Assembly (NCBI GenBank): GCA_003647375.1
Contig: QMMS01000129.1
Coordinates: 1-11,153, forward strand
Origin: Deltaproteobacteria bacterium
GTDB taxonomy: Bacteria; Desulfobacterota; Desulfobacteria; Desulfobacterales; B30-G6
Reading direction: 5' to 3'
Length of the DNA: 11,153 nucleotides
Shown here: piece after piece, positions 1-8,015 of the stretch
Position numbering within the stretch: position 1 is the stretch's first letter
Layout: each line of letters begins with the position of its first letter
The notes under the pieces: generated by a model
What the model saw: the letters and a program-made list of their open reading frames with translations, nothing else
The model's database searches: none
Told to the model about the DNA's origin: nothing
Translations under genes and position numbers: made by a program

Positions 1-146
1 CGGTTTCGGGTTGTCTGGGGTTTTTTTGAGGTGATCGACAATTTTTGCCCCAGCATTTTGTTGAGCAAGGTAGATTTCCCGACATTCGGCGCGCCGATAA
101 TGGCGACAAAACCGGACTTGAAATCGTTTGGTTTCGTTTGGGTCAT
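1..146 (-). CDS. era: GTPase Era, N-terminal part (cut by window edge)
   Basis: Era is an essential KH-domain GTPase that binds the 3' end of 16S rRNA and helps mature the 30S ribosomal subunit. Only the first 48 codons are present and the gene continues beyond position 1. The visible part contains the G1/P-loop (GAPNVGKST, about residues 18-26) followed by the Era-typical switch I stretch [11 protein letters not shown], which contains the G2 threonines. The ATG at 146-144 overlaps the engB stop codon in an ATGA arrangement (146-143), so translation is probably coupled to engB. The combination of [15 protein letters not shown] with KPQTTR distinguishes Era from EngA/Der and EngB. The C-terminal KH domain cannot be seen. 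Confidence 0.9.
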   Translation of the reverse strand, partial: MTQTKPNDFKSGFVAIIGAPNVGKSTLLNKMLGQKLSITSKKPQTTRN

Positions 147-742
147 GGTCCTGGTTCCCTACCTTTTAGATAATGTTCAATGGTGCGCCAGACCTCCAAT
201 AAGCCGGACCTGTTTTTGGAAGAAAAGAGGATAAGTTGATCCGGGCTCATGCCAAGCAGCTTTGCAATAGAAAACCGCTGCTTCATCTGACGGGTCTTGG
301 AAAGTTTGTCTGTCTTGGTAAGGACGGGGATGCAGGGCAGGTGTTGTTCAATGAGCCAGTCAATGAAGTTGAATTCATGTTCTCTCGGCATTCGCCGGAT
401 GTCCATAATTAAAACCACACTGGTCAAAGCATCCCGCCCGGAAAGGTAGGTTTCGATCATGGGACCCCAGGTGCGTTTGACCGCTGCCGGAACCTTGGCA
501 TATCCATACCCCGGCAGGTCTACCAGAGAAAGCGACTGGTTCACCAGGAAAAAATTGATCAGTTGTGTGCGGCCGGGTGTTTTGCTGGTTTTGACCAGGC
601 TTTTCCTGTTAACCAGAACGTTCAGCAACGATGACTTGCCGACATTCGAACGGCCGGAAAAGGCCACTTCCGGAAAGGTTGGTTCCGGGTACTGTGATGG
701 CTTGACGGCACTGGTAATGAATTGAGCGGATTTGATCAACAT
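143..742 (-). CDS. engB: Ribosome biogenesis GTPase EngB/YsxC
   Basis: This is a 199-residue single-domain TRAFAC GTPase of the EngB/YihA/YsxC family, which takes part in late 50S subunit assembly; the length is normal. All G motifs are visible: G1 GRSNVGKSS (30-38), G2 PGRTQ with Thr59, G3 DLPG (75-78) inside the family-typical DLPGYGYA, G4 TKTD (142-145) and G5 SSK (174-176). It is the third gene of the minus-strand operon, starting 5 nt after the hisG stop and overlapping era by 4 nt. No strong ribosome binding site precedes the ATG. An AAGG lies about 13 nt upstream, inside the end of hisG, so translation may depend on reinitiation after hisG. The family call is secure; the essential ribosome role is known from homologues, not shown here. 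Confidence 0.96.
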   Translation of the reverse strand: MLIKSAQFITSAVKPSQYPEPTFPEVAFSGRSNVGKSSLLNVLVNRKSLVKTSKTPGRTQLINFFLVNQSLSLVDLPGYGYAKVPAAVKRTWGPMIETYLSGRDALTSVVLIMDIRRMPREHEFNFIDWLIEQHLPCIPVLTKTDKLSKTRQMKQRFSIAKLLGMSPDQLILFSSKNRSGLLEVWRTIEHYLKGREPGP

Positions 743-747
743 AACAT

Positions 748-1623
748 TTAGACAACCTTGTTCAAAGGGTATTCAATGATGCCCTCAGCTCCTGCCTTTA
801 GAAGCACCGGGATCAGGTCTCTCACCACACCGATATCGATGACCGTTTCCAAAGAAAACCAGCTTGTCTCATACAACGGTGCGATGGTCGGTGCATTCAG
901 GCTCGGTAGCAGTGAGATGATCTTCTTCAGGCGCTCTTCGGAAACATTCATTTTCAGGCCTACAAGCTTTTCACCGAGAAGGGCGCCTTTCAGCAGCAGA
1001 GCGATCTGCTCGATCTTTTTCCTTTTGGCCTCGTTTTTCCAGACGTCGTGATTGGCGATCAGCTGGGTATTGGTTTGCATTAATTCGTGAATAATTTTTA
1101 AGCCGTGGGCTTGGATGGTACTGCCTGTTTCAGTGACTTCAACAACAGCATCAGCCAGCCCGGATACGACCTTTGCCTCGGTTGCGCCCCAGGAAAATTC
1201 TACCGCCACATCAATACCCTTTTCATCGAAATAGTGTTGGGTGAAGCCTGTCAATTCAGTGGCAATCTTTTTCCCACGCAAGTCTTCAAGGGATTGAATT
1301 GCCGAGTCAAACGGGACGGCCAGTACCCATCTTGCCGGACGGGAACTGACTTTTGAATAGATAAGGTCGGTGACGACATGGACGTCGGAAGTATATTCAG
1401 CAATCCAGTCTTTACCGGTGAGTCCCGCTTCAAGGGTTCCGTCTTCAACGTAACGCGACATTTCCTGTGCCCGGCAGATGGCACATACAATGCTATCGTC
1501 ATCAATTTCTGGGAAATAGCTTCTGCCGTTCACATTGATGTTCCATCCCGATCGTTTGAACAAAGCAATGGTTGCATTCTGAAGACTCCCTTTGGGGATG
1601 CCAAGTTTCAATGGTGATGTCAT
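748..1623 (-). CDS. hisG: ATP phosphoribosyltransferase, long form with regulatory domain (HisG_L)
   Basis: HisG catalyses the first committed step of histidine synthesis, condensing ATP with PRPP to give phosphoribosyl-ATP in the cytoplasm. The 291-residue length and organisation match the long, hexameric, histidine-feedback-inhibited form rather than the short HisG/HisZ type. The N-terminal catalytic domain starts with LGIPKGSL and includes [13 protein letters not shown] residues near 66-73. The PRPP-binding stretch is at about 155-169 ([15 protein letters not shown]). The C-terminal ACT-like regulatory domain covers about 213-291, beginning around [12 protein letters not shown]. Its ATG overlaps the hisI stop as ATGA (1623-1620). 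A perfect AAGGAGG ribosome binding site at 1640-1634, inside the hisI coding sequence, lies 10 nt upstream. Co-location with hisI fits an operon, and no HisZ gene is in view. Confidence 0.96.
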   Translation of the reverse strand: MTSPLKLGIPKGSLQNATIALFKRSGWNINVNGRSYFPEIDDDSIVCAICRAQEMSRYVEDGTLEAGLTGKDWIAEYTSDVHVVTDLIYSKVSSRPARWVLAVPFDSAIQSLEDLRGKKIATELTGFTQHYFDEKGIDVAVEFSWGATEAKVVSGLADAVVEVTETGSTIQAHGLKIIHELMQTNTQLIANHDVWKNEAKRKKIEQIALLLKGALLGEKLVGLKMNVSEERLKKIISLLPSLNAPTIAPLYETSWFSLETVIDIGVVRDLIPVLLKAGAEGIIEYPLNKVV

Positions 1624-1997
1624 AAATTGTAAACCTCCTTCGGGTCGAATACCGGTTCACCGATAATCTGGAGGGATTCACCCTCGACCCGTCTGAAAAA
1701 ACAGCTTTTATAGCCGGTATGACACGCAGCCCCTCCCATCTGCTTCACTTTCAAAAGGACCGCATCATTATCACAGTCGATGTAGACTTCTTTTACATGC
1801 TGAACATTTCCAGAGGTCAAACCTTTCACCCAGAGCTCCTGTCGACTGCGACTCCAGAAGGTGGCTTTGCGTGTGGATAGTGTCGCCTCCCAGGCTTCAG
1901 GGTTCATGTAAGCCATCATGAGGACGTCTCCGGTATCAGCATCCTGGACGATGGCAGGTATTAGACCATTGGTTTTTTTGAAATCGAGTTTGTTCAT
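1620..1997 (-). CDS. hisI: Phosphoribosyl-AMP cyclohydrolase
   Basis: HisI opens the adenine ring of phosphoribosyl-AMP, the third step of histidine synthesis. At 125 residues it is the stand-alone cyclohydrolase, without the HisE pyrophosphohydrolase domain that is fused to it in enterobacteria. The family signatures are clear: [12 protein letters not shown] (21-32), [14 protein letters not shown] (46-59), then DCDNDA (74-79) with the Mg-binding aspartates, and [10 protein letters not shown] (91-100). Cys75, Cys92 and Cys99 are the expected zinc ligands of the dimeric enzyme. It is the first visible gene of the minus-strand operon. The start at 1997 has only a weak upstream AGG (in TTCAGGCAGC), about 5 nt from the ATG. 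hisE is not in the window. Confidence 0.96.
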   Translation of the reverse strand: MNKLDFKKTNGLIPAIVQDADTGDVLMMAYMNPEAWEATLSTRKATFWSRSRQELWVKGLTSGNVQHVKEVYIDCDNDAVLLKVKQMGGAACHTGYKSCFFRRVEGESLQIIGEPVFDPKEVYNL

Positions 1998-2112
1998 GCT
2001 GCCTGAATAACGATACCGAAAAATAAAGTCAAATTGTTTTTTGTTGTTGTCTAATAAGAGTACCTATTGTAAATACTATGTTTTTGTCACATTATGTTTA
2101 AACAGGAGCAAG
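1998..2112. promoter_or_regulatory. Divergent intergenic region between hisI operon and PBP gene
   Basis: This AT-rich 115-bp spacer must hold the start signals for the leftward his/GTPase operon, unless that operon begins elsewhere, and for the rightward PBP gene. For the minus strand, a TTGACT (2032-2027) could be a -35, but the matching -10 (TATTCA at 2009-2004, 17-nt spacer) is poor. For the plus strand, I find only weak boxes around the TTGTTG/TTGTCT run at 2041-2052. The assignment rests on gene orientation more than on motif quality. Confidence 0.4.
2104..2108 (+). promoter_or_regulatory. Ribosome binding site deciding the PBP start
   Basis: AGGAG lies 4 nt before ATG 2113 and 10 nt before ATG 2119. 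It argues against the TTG at 2041 opening the same frame, since the 24 extra residues would put a Cys/Tyr-rich, non-conserved stretch ahead of the basic tail and membrane anchor. Confidence 0.6.
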
Positions 2113-4518
2113 ATGGCAATGGGCACAGAGCGTTTATCACCATCAAACAGCCGCCACCCAAAAAAAAATAGACCGTTTATTGCAAGGCTTTTTCTATGGG
2201 CGTTGGTGGTTCTGGTTGGGTCCATGGCGGCAGTGGCGATGGCTATCGGCGGTCTTTACCTCTATCTAGGCGGAGACCTGCCCAAAATCACCTCGCTGTC
2301 AGAGTATCGCCCGCCGACGATTACAGAAGTTTTTTCAGATGACAACCGTAAGATTGGTGAATTTTATACGGAAAGAAGAATCGTTATCCCCTTATCCGAA
2401 ATGCCCCAGACGCTGAAGGAAGCCTTTATTGCAGCTGAGGATGCCAGATATTTTAAACACAAGGGGATTGATTTTGTCAGTATTGTTCGGGCGTTTTTCA
2501 AAAATCTTGAGGCGGGAACCATCGTGCAGGGGGGCAGCACCATTACCCAGCAGGTCACCAAATCATTTTTTCTCACCCCCGAAAGAAGTTACAAGCGTAA
2601 AATCAAGGAAGCGATTCTTGCCTATCGTATCGACAAAACCTTTTCTAAAGCTGATATTTTGTATCTCTATTTAAACCAGATTTATCTGGGACACGGCGCC
2701 TATGGCGTTCAAGCTGCGGCGGAAAATTATTTTGGAAAATCCACCAAGGATTTAAATCTGGCAGAATGTGCTATATTGGCCGGCCTGCCCCAGGCCCCGA
2801 GTCGGTACTCGCCGTTCCGGCATCCGGAACGGGCCAAGCATCGACAAATATATGTTTTAAATCGAATGGTTAGCGAGGGATTTGTCTCAAATGTCCAGGC
2901 AACGGAGGCCATCAACACCGAACTGGATATCAAGCCTCGACGGAACTGGTATATTGAGAAAGTTCCAGTATATACCGAGCATGTCCGGCGGTACATTGAA
3001 GCGCAGTATGGAGCTGATGTTTTATTGAAGGAAGGGTTGAAGGTCTATACGGCGGTCAACATCGAAATGCAAAAAAAAGCCCGCACCGAGATTGAAAAAG
3101 GGCTTCGTGACCTGGATCGCCGGCAGGGATATCGTGGACCCATCAAACAGATACCCCCGGAAGAATTCGAAGCGTTTTCCAAGTCGATTGAAGAAAAACT
3201 GACAGAAACGCCCCTGGCACAAGGGGCCCTGACTGAAGGCATTGTCATCAAAGTTGACGACGGCCAGGGTAAGACATGGGTGCGGATAGGAAAAGAGCAG
3301 GGCATCATCCTGCTGAAAGATATCCGTTGGGCACGCAAGCCAAATCCTGATATTGCCTATTACCGTGTGAAGGCCAAGAAGCCAAGCGAGGTTTTTCACG
3401 TGGGGGATGTCATTTCAGTAAGCCTTGGAGAGCTGGATTCTGAAACGACCTTTTGGCAGCTATTTCTGGAACAGACACCGGAGGCGCAGGCAGGGTTGTT
3501 GTGCATTGAGGCTGAGACAGGCAATGTCAAAGTAATGGTGGGCGGCAGAGATTTTCTGGAGAGTCAGTTCAACCGGGCCGTACAGTCCAGGAGGCAACCC
3601 GGGTCAGCATTTAAACCCGTCATTTATGCGGCTGCACTGGATAAAGGCTATACACCGGCATCTGTTATAATTGATTCGCCCATCGTGTTTCAGAACGAGC
3701 AGATGGATTTCAAGTGGAAACCGAGAAATTATGGCCAGAAATTTTATGGCCCCACACTTTTACGTGAGGCGCTGGAAAAATCCAGAAATGTTGTTACCAT
3801 TAAAATCTTACAGGATATCGGTGTTCCCTATTGTATCTCCTATGCCAGGAGACTCGGTATCACCTCGGATTTAAGCAATGATCTTTCCATCGCCTTGGGG
3901 TCTTCCGGTGTTTCATTGCTGGAGATGGTGAATGCCTATTCTGTTTTTGCAAACCAGGGATATCTGGTTCAACCGGTATTTATTCAAAAAATCGTCGATC
4001 GCGATGGTAATGTTCTTGAAGAGGCCGGCACGGTTAGGGAAAAGGTATTGGAGAAAAATACCGCCTACCTGATAACCAATCTCCTGGAAGGGGTTGTCAA
4101 AAACGGGACCGGGAGGCGAATCAAGGCATTGAAGCGGCCGGTAGCCGGCAAAACAGGAACATCGAACAACCTGTTTGATGCCTGGTTTGTAGGGTATTCA
4201 CCGCGTTATATCACCGGGGTCTGGGTCGGGTTTGACGAAGAGAAATCCCTGGGAGAAGGTGAACAAGGCGCTCGTACCGCCAGCCCTATCTGGTTGGGTT
4301 TCATGAGGGAAATCCTGAAAGATCAACCCATCAAAGTTTTTCAGGTACCGGAAGGTGTGGTCTTTGCCAAGATCGATGCAGAGACAGGCTTGCTGCCGAT
4401 TCCGGAATCGAAAGAAACCCTATTTGAGTGTTTCAAGGAAGGCTCGGTACCTACGGAGTATACAAAAAAGCCGGATACCGTGACCGAAGCAGAAGAGTTT
4501 TTCAAGCTGGACATGTAA
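2113..4518 (+). CDS. Class A penicillin-binding protein 1A (bifunctional transglycosylase/transpeptidase)
   Basis: This enzyme polymerises lipid II into glycan strands and cross-links the stem peptides in the periplasm. From the ATG at 2113 it has 801 residues, full length for PBP1A. There is a short basic cytoplasmic tail and one membrane anchor at about 26-52. The GT51 domain follows, with EDARYFKHKG (catalytic Glu109), GGSTITQQ, KRKIKE and ILYLYLNQIYLG. A central OB-like linker region comes next. The transpeptidase domain has the catalytic serine in SAFK (Ser498), SRN (557-559) and KTGT (680-683). The open frame extends back to a TTG at 2041, but AGGAG at 2104-2108 lies just before ATG 2113; the ATG at 2119 is an alternative (799 residues). 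No key motif is missing. The call is PBP1A/MrcA-like; I leave the symbol empty because paralogues are common. Confidence 0.94.
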   Translation: MAMGTERLSPSNSRHPKKNRPFIARLFLWALVVLVGSMAAVAMAIGGLYLYLGGDLPKITSLSEYRPPTITEVFSDDNRKIGEFYTERRIVIPLSEMPQTLKEAFIAAEDARYFKHKGIDFVSIVRAFFKNLEAGTIVQGGSTITQQVTKSFFLTPERSYKRKIKEAILAYRIDKTFSKADILYLYLNQIYLGHGAYGVQAAAENYFGKSTKDLNLAECAILAGLPQAPSRYSPFRHPERAKHRQIYVLNRMVSEGFVSNVQATEAINTELDIKPRRNWYIEKVPVYTEHVRRYIEAQYGADVLLKEGLKVYTAVNIEMQKKARTEIEKGLRDLDRRQGYRGPIKQIPPEEFEAFSKSIEEKLTETPLAQGALTEGIVIKVDDGQGKTWVRIGKEQGIILLKDIRWARKPNPDIAYYRVKAKKPSEVFHVGDVISVSLGELDSETTFWQLFLEQTPEAQAGLLCIEAETGNVKVMVGGRDFLESQFNRAVQSRRQPGSAFKPVIYAAALDKGYTPASVIIDSPIVFQNEQMDFKWKPRNYGQKFYGPTLLREALEKSRNVVTIKILQDIGVPYCISYARRLGITSDLSNDLSIALGSSGVSLLEMVNAYSVFANQGYLVQPVFIQKIVDRDGNVLEEAGTVREKVLEKNTAYLITNLLEGVVKNGTGRRIKALKRPVAGKTGTSNNLFDAWFVGYSPRYITGVWVGFDEEKSLGEGEQGARTASPIWLGFMREILKDQPIKVFQVPEGVVFAKIDAETGLLPIPESKETLFECFKEGSVPTEYTKKPDTVTEAEEFFKLDM

Positions 4519-4553
4519 CCCCACAACCAAAGCTCAGCTTAGGTATTACTCTC

Positions 4554-7004
4554 ATGAGATTACGCCTCATCATCCTGGTTCTTTCCCTACTGGCCTTTAT
4601 GTCGGCCTCCACCGGTGGTTATTTCTATTATAACTCATTGAAGGAGGCGGCCTTCAATGAAGCGGAACGGCAGACCATAACTCGCATTGCCTTGATCAAG
4701 AAAAACCTTTCATCCTATCTTTCGGAAAACATAAAGGCGGTAAAGGTGCTGGCCGGTATGGACGAGATGCTTGAAATGCTTGTGCGTCCGGGCAATATTG
4801 CACAAAACAACGCAAATGAGGTACTGGACCTGTTCAAGGCGTCTCTTGAAACGGATGTTTGTTATCTCATGAATTACGAAGGTGTCACTGTCGCGTCTTC
4901 CAACCGAAATGCCCCCGACAGTTTTGTCGGTAAAAATTTTGCGTTTCGACCCTACTTCCAGCAGGCTATTCATAGCGCGCCGTCCACCTACCTTGCCCTT
5001 GGAACCACCTCTAAAAAGAGAGGCGTTTATTATAGTTTTCCTGTTTTTGAAAGAGGTGAGGATATACCCATCGGGCTCGTTGTTATCAAAGGATCCATCG
5101 AAGAAATCGAGAAAAAAATCAGTTTTTCGGAAGATGAAATCGTGCTGGTTACAGACCCCTTCGGCGTTATTTTCATTTCAAGTCGAAAAGACTGGCTGTT
5201 TCAAACGACGGAAAAAGTTTCAAAAGCTGATGAGAATCGTATTTTAAAATCACGACAATTCGGTCGAGGGCCCTGGTTCTGGACGGGACTGACCTTCTCT
5301 GATGATGCAAACTCAGAAGATCGGGAGGGAAACCAGTATCGTGTCCATCGTGGTGAGATCGATAACTACCCGGGTTGGAGTTTCATTCATCTTCGAAACC
5401 GTAATGCCATCTCAAAGATTGTATCAGACCCCCTTACAAAAATGATGGGTCCCATTGTGCTGCTGCTGTGTCTCCTCGTAGGAATGTCGGTGTTTATCCT
5501 CTACCGAAAAGCCTCCGGTGAGATATTGCAAAAAAAATCAGCTGAAAAAGCCTTGAGAGAAAGCGAAGAACGGTATCGGATGCTTTACCACCAGACCCCG
5601 GCCATGCTGCATTCCATAGATAGAGATGGTTATATTGTGAGCGTCAGTGATTACTGGGCAGATGTGATGGGTTATGAAAAGAAAGATGTTGTGGGCAGGC
5701 GGCTGACGGAATTTTTTACCGACACCTCTCGCAATCATGCGGAGCAAAATATCTTCCCGCAGTTCTTCAAGATCGGGTTTTGTAAAGATGTCCCCTACCA
5801 GTTCGTCAAAAAAAATGGTGAGATTATCGACATCCTGCTTTCAGCTATCAGTGATCGAAAAGAAGATGACCAACCCGTAAGATCACTGGCTGTTTCCATC
5901 GACGTAACCGAAAGGAAACGGGCAGAAGAGGCTTTGACTCGAGCCAAGGAGGAATTGAGCCGTTATTCGAAAGAACTGGAAGCCGAAGTGCGGGAACGGA
6001 CGGCCGAGATCAGCAGCATATTGAAATATACACCGGATGTTGTTTCCATCAAGGACGAACAAGGGCGGTATCGCCTGATCAATACCCGTTTTGAAACCAT
6101 TCTGAACAAGATGAATGAAGACGTTCGCGGCAGGACCGATTTCGAGATTCTACCTGCAGACATCGCCGAAAAAATTCATCAACATGACCAGCAGGTGCTT
6201 TCCCAAGGGCGTTCGTTTCAGGTGGAAGAATACCTGCCCCATGATGACGGGTTGCACACGTATCTTTCGGTTAAATTTCCTGTCTATGATGAACATGGGG
6301 TCACCAGCGGTGTTGGTGCGATTTCCACCGACATTATGGAAGTTAAAAAAGCACAGGATCAACTCCGACGATTGTCCGGCAGTATTATGGCAAACCAGGA
6401 GAAGGAGCGAGCGTATATTGCCCGTGAACTGCATGATGAACTGGGCCAGGTGTTAACGGCGTTGCGAATGGATGCTGTATGGTTTCAGGAGCGGATGAAA
6501 GGATCAGACCCTTCGGTGGCGAAGCGGGCACAGGCCATGTGCAAGTTGATCGACAAGACCATCGAGGAGGTCCGGTTGATGGCCATCAGGCTTCGACCTG
6601 GTGTTTTAGACCATCTGGGCCTTGTGGATGCCTTGGAGTGGTGCGTGACGGATTTTGAGCGCCGAACCGATGTTTCCTGCGTCTTTGACCATTCAGAAGT
6701 GCCCAAGGTCAATGACAACATCGCCATCACTGCCTACCGGATAACCCAGGAAGCGCTTACAAACGTTGCACGACATGCCGCAGCAAAGCATGTTTTTGTT
6801 ACGCTTCACTCGGAAAATGAAGAACTGGCGCTACAGGTGGCAGATGATGGATCCGGTTTCGATCAAAAAATGCTTCAGGATGCAGAGGGTCTGGGGGTCG
6901 CTTTCATGCGTGAACGGGCGGTTCTGGTGGGAGGACATATAGAGATTGCCGCATCGCCTGAAAACGGGACAACTGTGACGTTCAGGGCGCCCCTCAAAAA
7001 ATAA
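4554..7004 (+). CDS. Membrane sensor histidine kinase: DctB-like Cache sensor, two PAS domains, HisKA_3/HATPase_c
   Basis: This is a NarX/LuxR-associated type kinase of 816 residues from ATG 4554. The open frame extends back to 4428 but overlaps the PBP gene, and only from 4554 does the protein start with a membrane segment (about 4-22). Residues about 25-295 form a periplasmic double-Cache-like domain. Its FVGKNFAFRPYF (124-135) and LALGTTSKKRGVYYSF (147-162) resemble the C4-dicarboxylate sensor DctB. TM2 is at about 299-319, PAS1 at about 340-456, a coiled coil at about 456-485 and PAS2 at about 486-604. The dimerisation domain carries the phospho-acceptor His627 in ARELHDELGQ. The ATPase has an N-box Asn737 (QEALTNVARHA), DDGSGFD and GLGVAFMRER. 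It sits 35 nt after the PBP gene and 113 nt before a response regulator of the expected NarL class. The ligand is inferred only: probably a small organic acid. Confidence 0.92.
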   Translation: MRLRLIILVLSLLAFMSASTGGYFYYNSLKEAAFNEAERQTITRIALIKKNLSSYLSENIKAVKVLAGMDEMLEMLVRPGNIAQNNANEVLDLFKASLETDVCYLMNYEGVTVASSNRNAPDSFVGKNFAFRPYFQQAIHSAPSTYLALGTTSKKRGVYYSFPVFERGEDIPIGLVVIKGSIEEIEKKISFSEDEIVLVTDPFGVIFISSRKDWLFQTTEKVSKADENRILKSRQFGRGPWFWTGLTFSDDANSEDREGNQYRVHRGEIDNYPGWSFIHLRNRNAISKIVSDPLTKMMGPIVLLLCLLVGMSVFILYRKASGEILQKKSAEKALRESEERYRMLYHQTPAMLHSIDRDGYIVSVSDYWADVMGYEKKDVVGRRLTEFFTDTSRNHAEQNIFPQFFKIGFCKDVPYQFVKKNGEIIDILLSAISDRKEDDQPVRSLAVSIDVTERKRAEEALTRAKEELSRYSKELEAEVRERTAEISSILKYTPDVVSIKDEQGRYRLINTRFETILNKMNEDVRGRTDFEILPADIAEKIHQHDQQVLSQGRSFQVEEYLPHDDGLHTYLSVKFPVYDEHGVTSGVGAISTDIMEVKKAQDQLRRLSGSIMANQEKERAYIARELHDELGQVLTALRMDAVWFQERMKGSDPSVAKRAQAMCKLIDKTIEEVRLMAIRLRPGVLDHLGLVDALEWCVTDFERRTDVSCVFDHSEVPKVNDNIAITAYRITQEALTNVARHAAAKHVFVTLHSENEELALQVADDGSGFDQKMLQDAEGLGVAFMRERAVLVGGHIEIAASPENGTTVTFRAPLKK

Positions 7005-7036
7005 TATCCGGGATCCTGTGGCTGTTCAGGAGCAGC

Positions 7037-7066
7037 TTGAAAACTGTAACTTATAATATATATGAT
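7037..7066 (+). promoter_or_regulatory. Sigma-70-like promoter for the response regulator
   Basis: TTGAAA (7037-7042) and TATGAT (7061-7066), separated by 18 nt, each match the consensus in five of six positions. A start near 7073 would give a leader of about 45 nt carrying two small hairpins before the regulator ATG. This would let the regulator be made independently of the kinase. A TATAAT at 7052-7057 in the same stretch has no suitable -35. Confidence 0.5.
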
Positions 7067-7099
7067 AATTGTTAAGAACATCCCTTGTGGGGATATACG

Positions 7100-7115
7100 A
7101 ACACCATGAGGTGTT
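7100..7115 (+). promoter_or_regulatory. Hairpin enclosing the response regulator ribosome binding site
   Basis: AACACC (7100-7105) and GGTGTT (7110-7115) form a perfect 6-bp stem with the 4-nt loop ATGA. The Shine-Dalgarno GAGGTG (7108-7113) lies in the loop edge and 3' arm, 4 nt before ATG 7118, so the fold would partly hide it. A second weaker hairpin, ATCCC/GGGAT (7080-7084/7090-7094), lies just upstream. Any regulatory effect on translation is inference. Confidence 0.45.
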
Positions 7116-7117
7116 TT

Positions 7118-7756
7118 ATGATAAAGGTATTGCTGGCTGATGACCATAGCATCGTTCGTGAAGGGCTCCGGCGTATCGTGGAAGAGAGTGACGATATGGA
7201 AGTTGTGGCGGAAGCGTCCGACGGGAAGGAAGCTATTCATCAGATTCGAAAGAGCAGGCCGGATGTTGCTGTGATCGATATCTCCATGCCTGAAATTGAC
7301 GGGCTGGAGGTTCTCCAGCAGCTACAACCGGAATATCCGGAACTTCCCATCCTGATACTGACCATGCACGAAGAGCAACAATATGTTGTTCGCGCCATCG
7401 AGGCCGGCGCCAGGGGATACATCACCAAGAAATCGGCCCCGGAACAACTTGTCAAGGCGATTCGAAAGGTGTATGCCGGTTCTTTGTATATCTCCGAAGA
7501 GGCCGCCGAAGCCTTGGCTCTGCGCGTGGCAAAAGGGACCTCGGGACAGTCGCCTCTCGACCGCTTGTCAACAAGGGAGCTTCAGGTGCTCAGACGGTTG
7601 GCACTGGGGCACACCAATCGTGAGATCGCAGAAAATTATAACATCAGCATTAAAACAGTCGATACCTATCGACTGCGATTATTGAAAAAACTGAGTCTAA
7701 GAAATAACGCTGAATTATCTCGATTTGCCATTCAAAACAGGTTGATAGAAACCTGA
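7118..7756 (+). CDS. NarL/FixJ-family response regulator with LuxR-type HTH
   Basis: This is a two-domain transcription factor of 212 residues, the normal length for the family. The receiver domain spans about 1-120, with acidic pocket Asp8/Asp9, phospho-acceptor Asp54 (in VAVIDISMPEIDG), Thr82 and Lys104. The LuxR-type helix-turn-helix is at about 147-205, including LSTRELQVLRRLALGHTNREIA and the recognition helix region SIKTVDTYRLRLLKKL. The open frame extends upstream to a TTG at 7085. ATG 7118 is preferred because MIKVLLADDH is the canonical receiver start and GAGGTG lies 4 nt before it. It follows the HisKA_3 kinase, the class that normally phosphorylates NarL-type regulators, and precedes the TRAP genes, its likely targets. 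Cognate pairing and targets are inferred from position. Confidence 0.95.
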   Translation: MIKVLLADDHSIVREGLRRIVEESDDMEVVAEASDGKEAIHQIRKSRPDVAVIDISMPEIDGLEVLQQLQPEYPELPILILTMHEEQQYVVRAIEAGARGYITKKSAPEQLVKAIRKVYAGSLYISEEAAEALALRVAKGTSGQSPLDRLSTRELQVLRRLALGHTNREIAENYNISIKTVDTYRLRLLKKLSLRNNAELSRFAIQNRLIET

Positions 7757-7904
7757 ACCATTTTCTTGTAAGAAAAAATCTGACAAAAAGATCAGAAATT
7801 GTCTAATTGACGATTTTGCTGCAGTTTTGTATGCAATAAACTGGAATGTCAGATTCAGGATTCCGTAATTGCAGATAGTCATTTTGGTTGCGGCTTTGGA
7901 AGGA

Positions 7905-7922
7905 GATGGCGTCAACGTCATC
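7905..7922. promoter_or_regulatory. Candidate operator: 18-bp imperfect dyad upstream of TRAP promoter
   Basis: GATGGCGT and ACGTCATC flank a 2-nt centre (CA), with seven of eight positions complementary. The centre lies about 80-90 bp upstream of the -10 box at 7993, a usual place for a class I activator. NarL-family regulators bind as dimers to short dyads, so this is a reasonable site for the neighbouring regulator. The protein-site link is inference only. Confidence 0.35.
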
Positions 7923-7950
7923 GGCTGCTTGCACGGGGCATCTGGCTTTA

Positions 7951-7990
7951 ATTGGATGGAAAAGAGTTTTAATCCATCTTTTGGATCAAT
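7951..7990. repeat. Interrupted inverted repeat abutting the TRAP -10 box
   Basis: ATTG...AAAAGA (7951-7954, 7960-7965) can pair with TCTTTT...CAAT (7977-7982, 7987-7990), leaving an internal mismatch of about 4-5 nt. An alternative pairing is GATGGA (7955-7960) with TCCATC (7973-7978). The repeat occupies the -35 region of the promoter, so it could be a protein site there. It is AT-rich and not perfect, and may be chance. Confidence 0.3.
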
Positions 7991-7998
7991 GTTATAAT
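7990..7998 (+). promoter_or_regulatory. Extended -10 promoter of the TRAP transporter genes
   Basis: TGTTATAAT is an extended -10 (TG-N-TATAAT with a perfect hexamer). The -35 position at 7969-7975 reads TTAATCC and does not resemble TTGACA. A strong -10 with a poor -35 fits either an extended -10 promoter or an activator-dependent one. Transcription would start near 8005, leaving a leader under 20 nt that ends with the ribosome binding site. Confidence 0.5.
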
Positions 7999-8009
7999 GA
8001 AAACAACAC

Positions 8010-8015
8010 AGGAGG
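8010..8015 (+). promoter_or_regulatory. Strong ribosome binding site of the TRAP binding protein
   Basis: A perfect AGGAGG lies 6 nt before ATG 8022. This strength fits a binding protein, which must be made in excess over its permease. Confidence 0.75.

Noticed and set aside
3022..3399. 125-codon minus-strand open frame inside the PBP gene, and similar antisense frames elsewhere.
   Set aside because: They lie opposite strongly conserved coding sequence, show no recognisable domain and have no ribosome binding site of note.
7014..7031. TCCTG/CAGGA hairpin just after the kinase stop.
   Set aside because: Five base pairs and no T-run; expected by chance.
7761..7796. Possible terminator after the response regulator (TTTTCT-TGTA-AGAAAA and TCTGA/TCAGA repeats).
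   Set aside because: Both stems are short and AT-only or weak, and no T-run follows. I cannot support a terminator.
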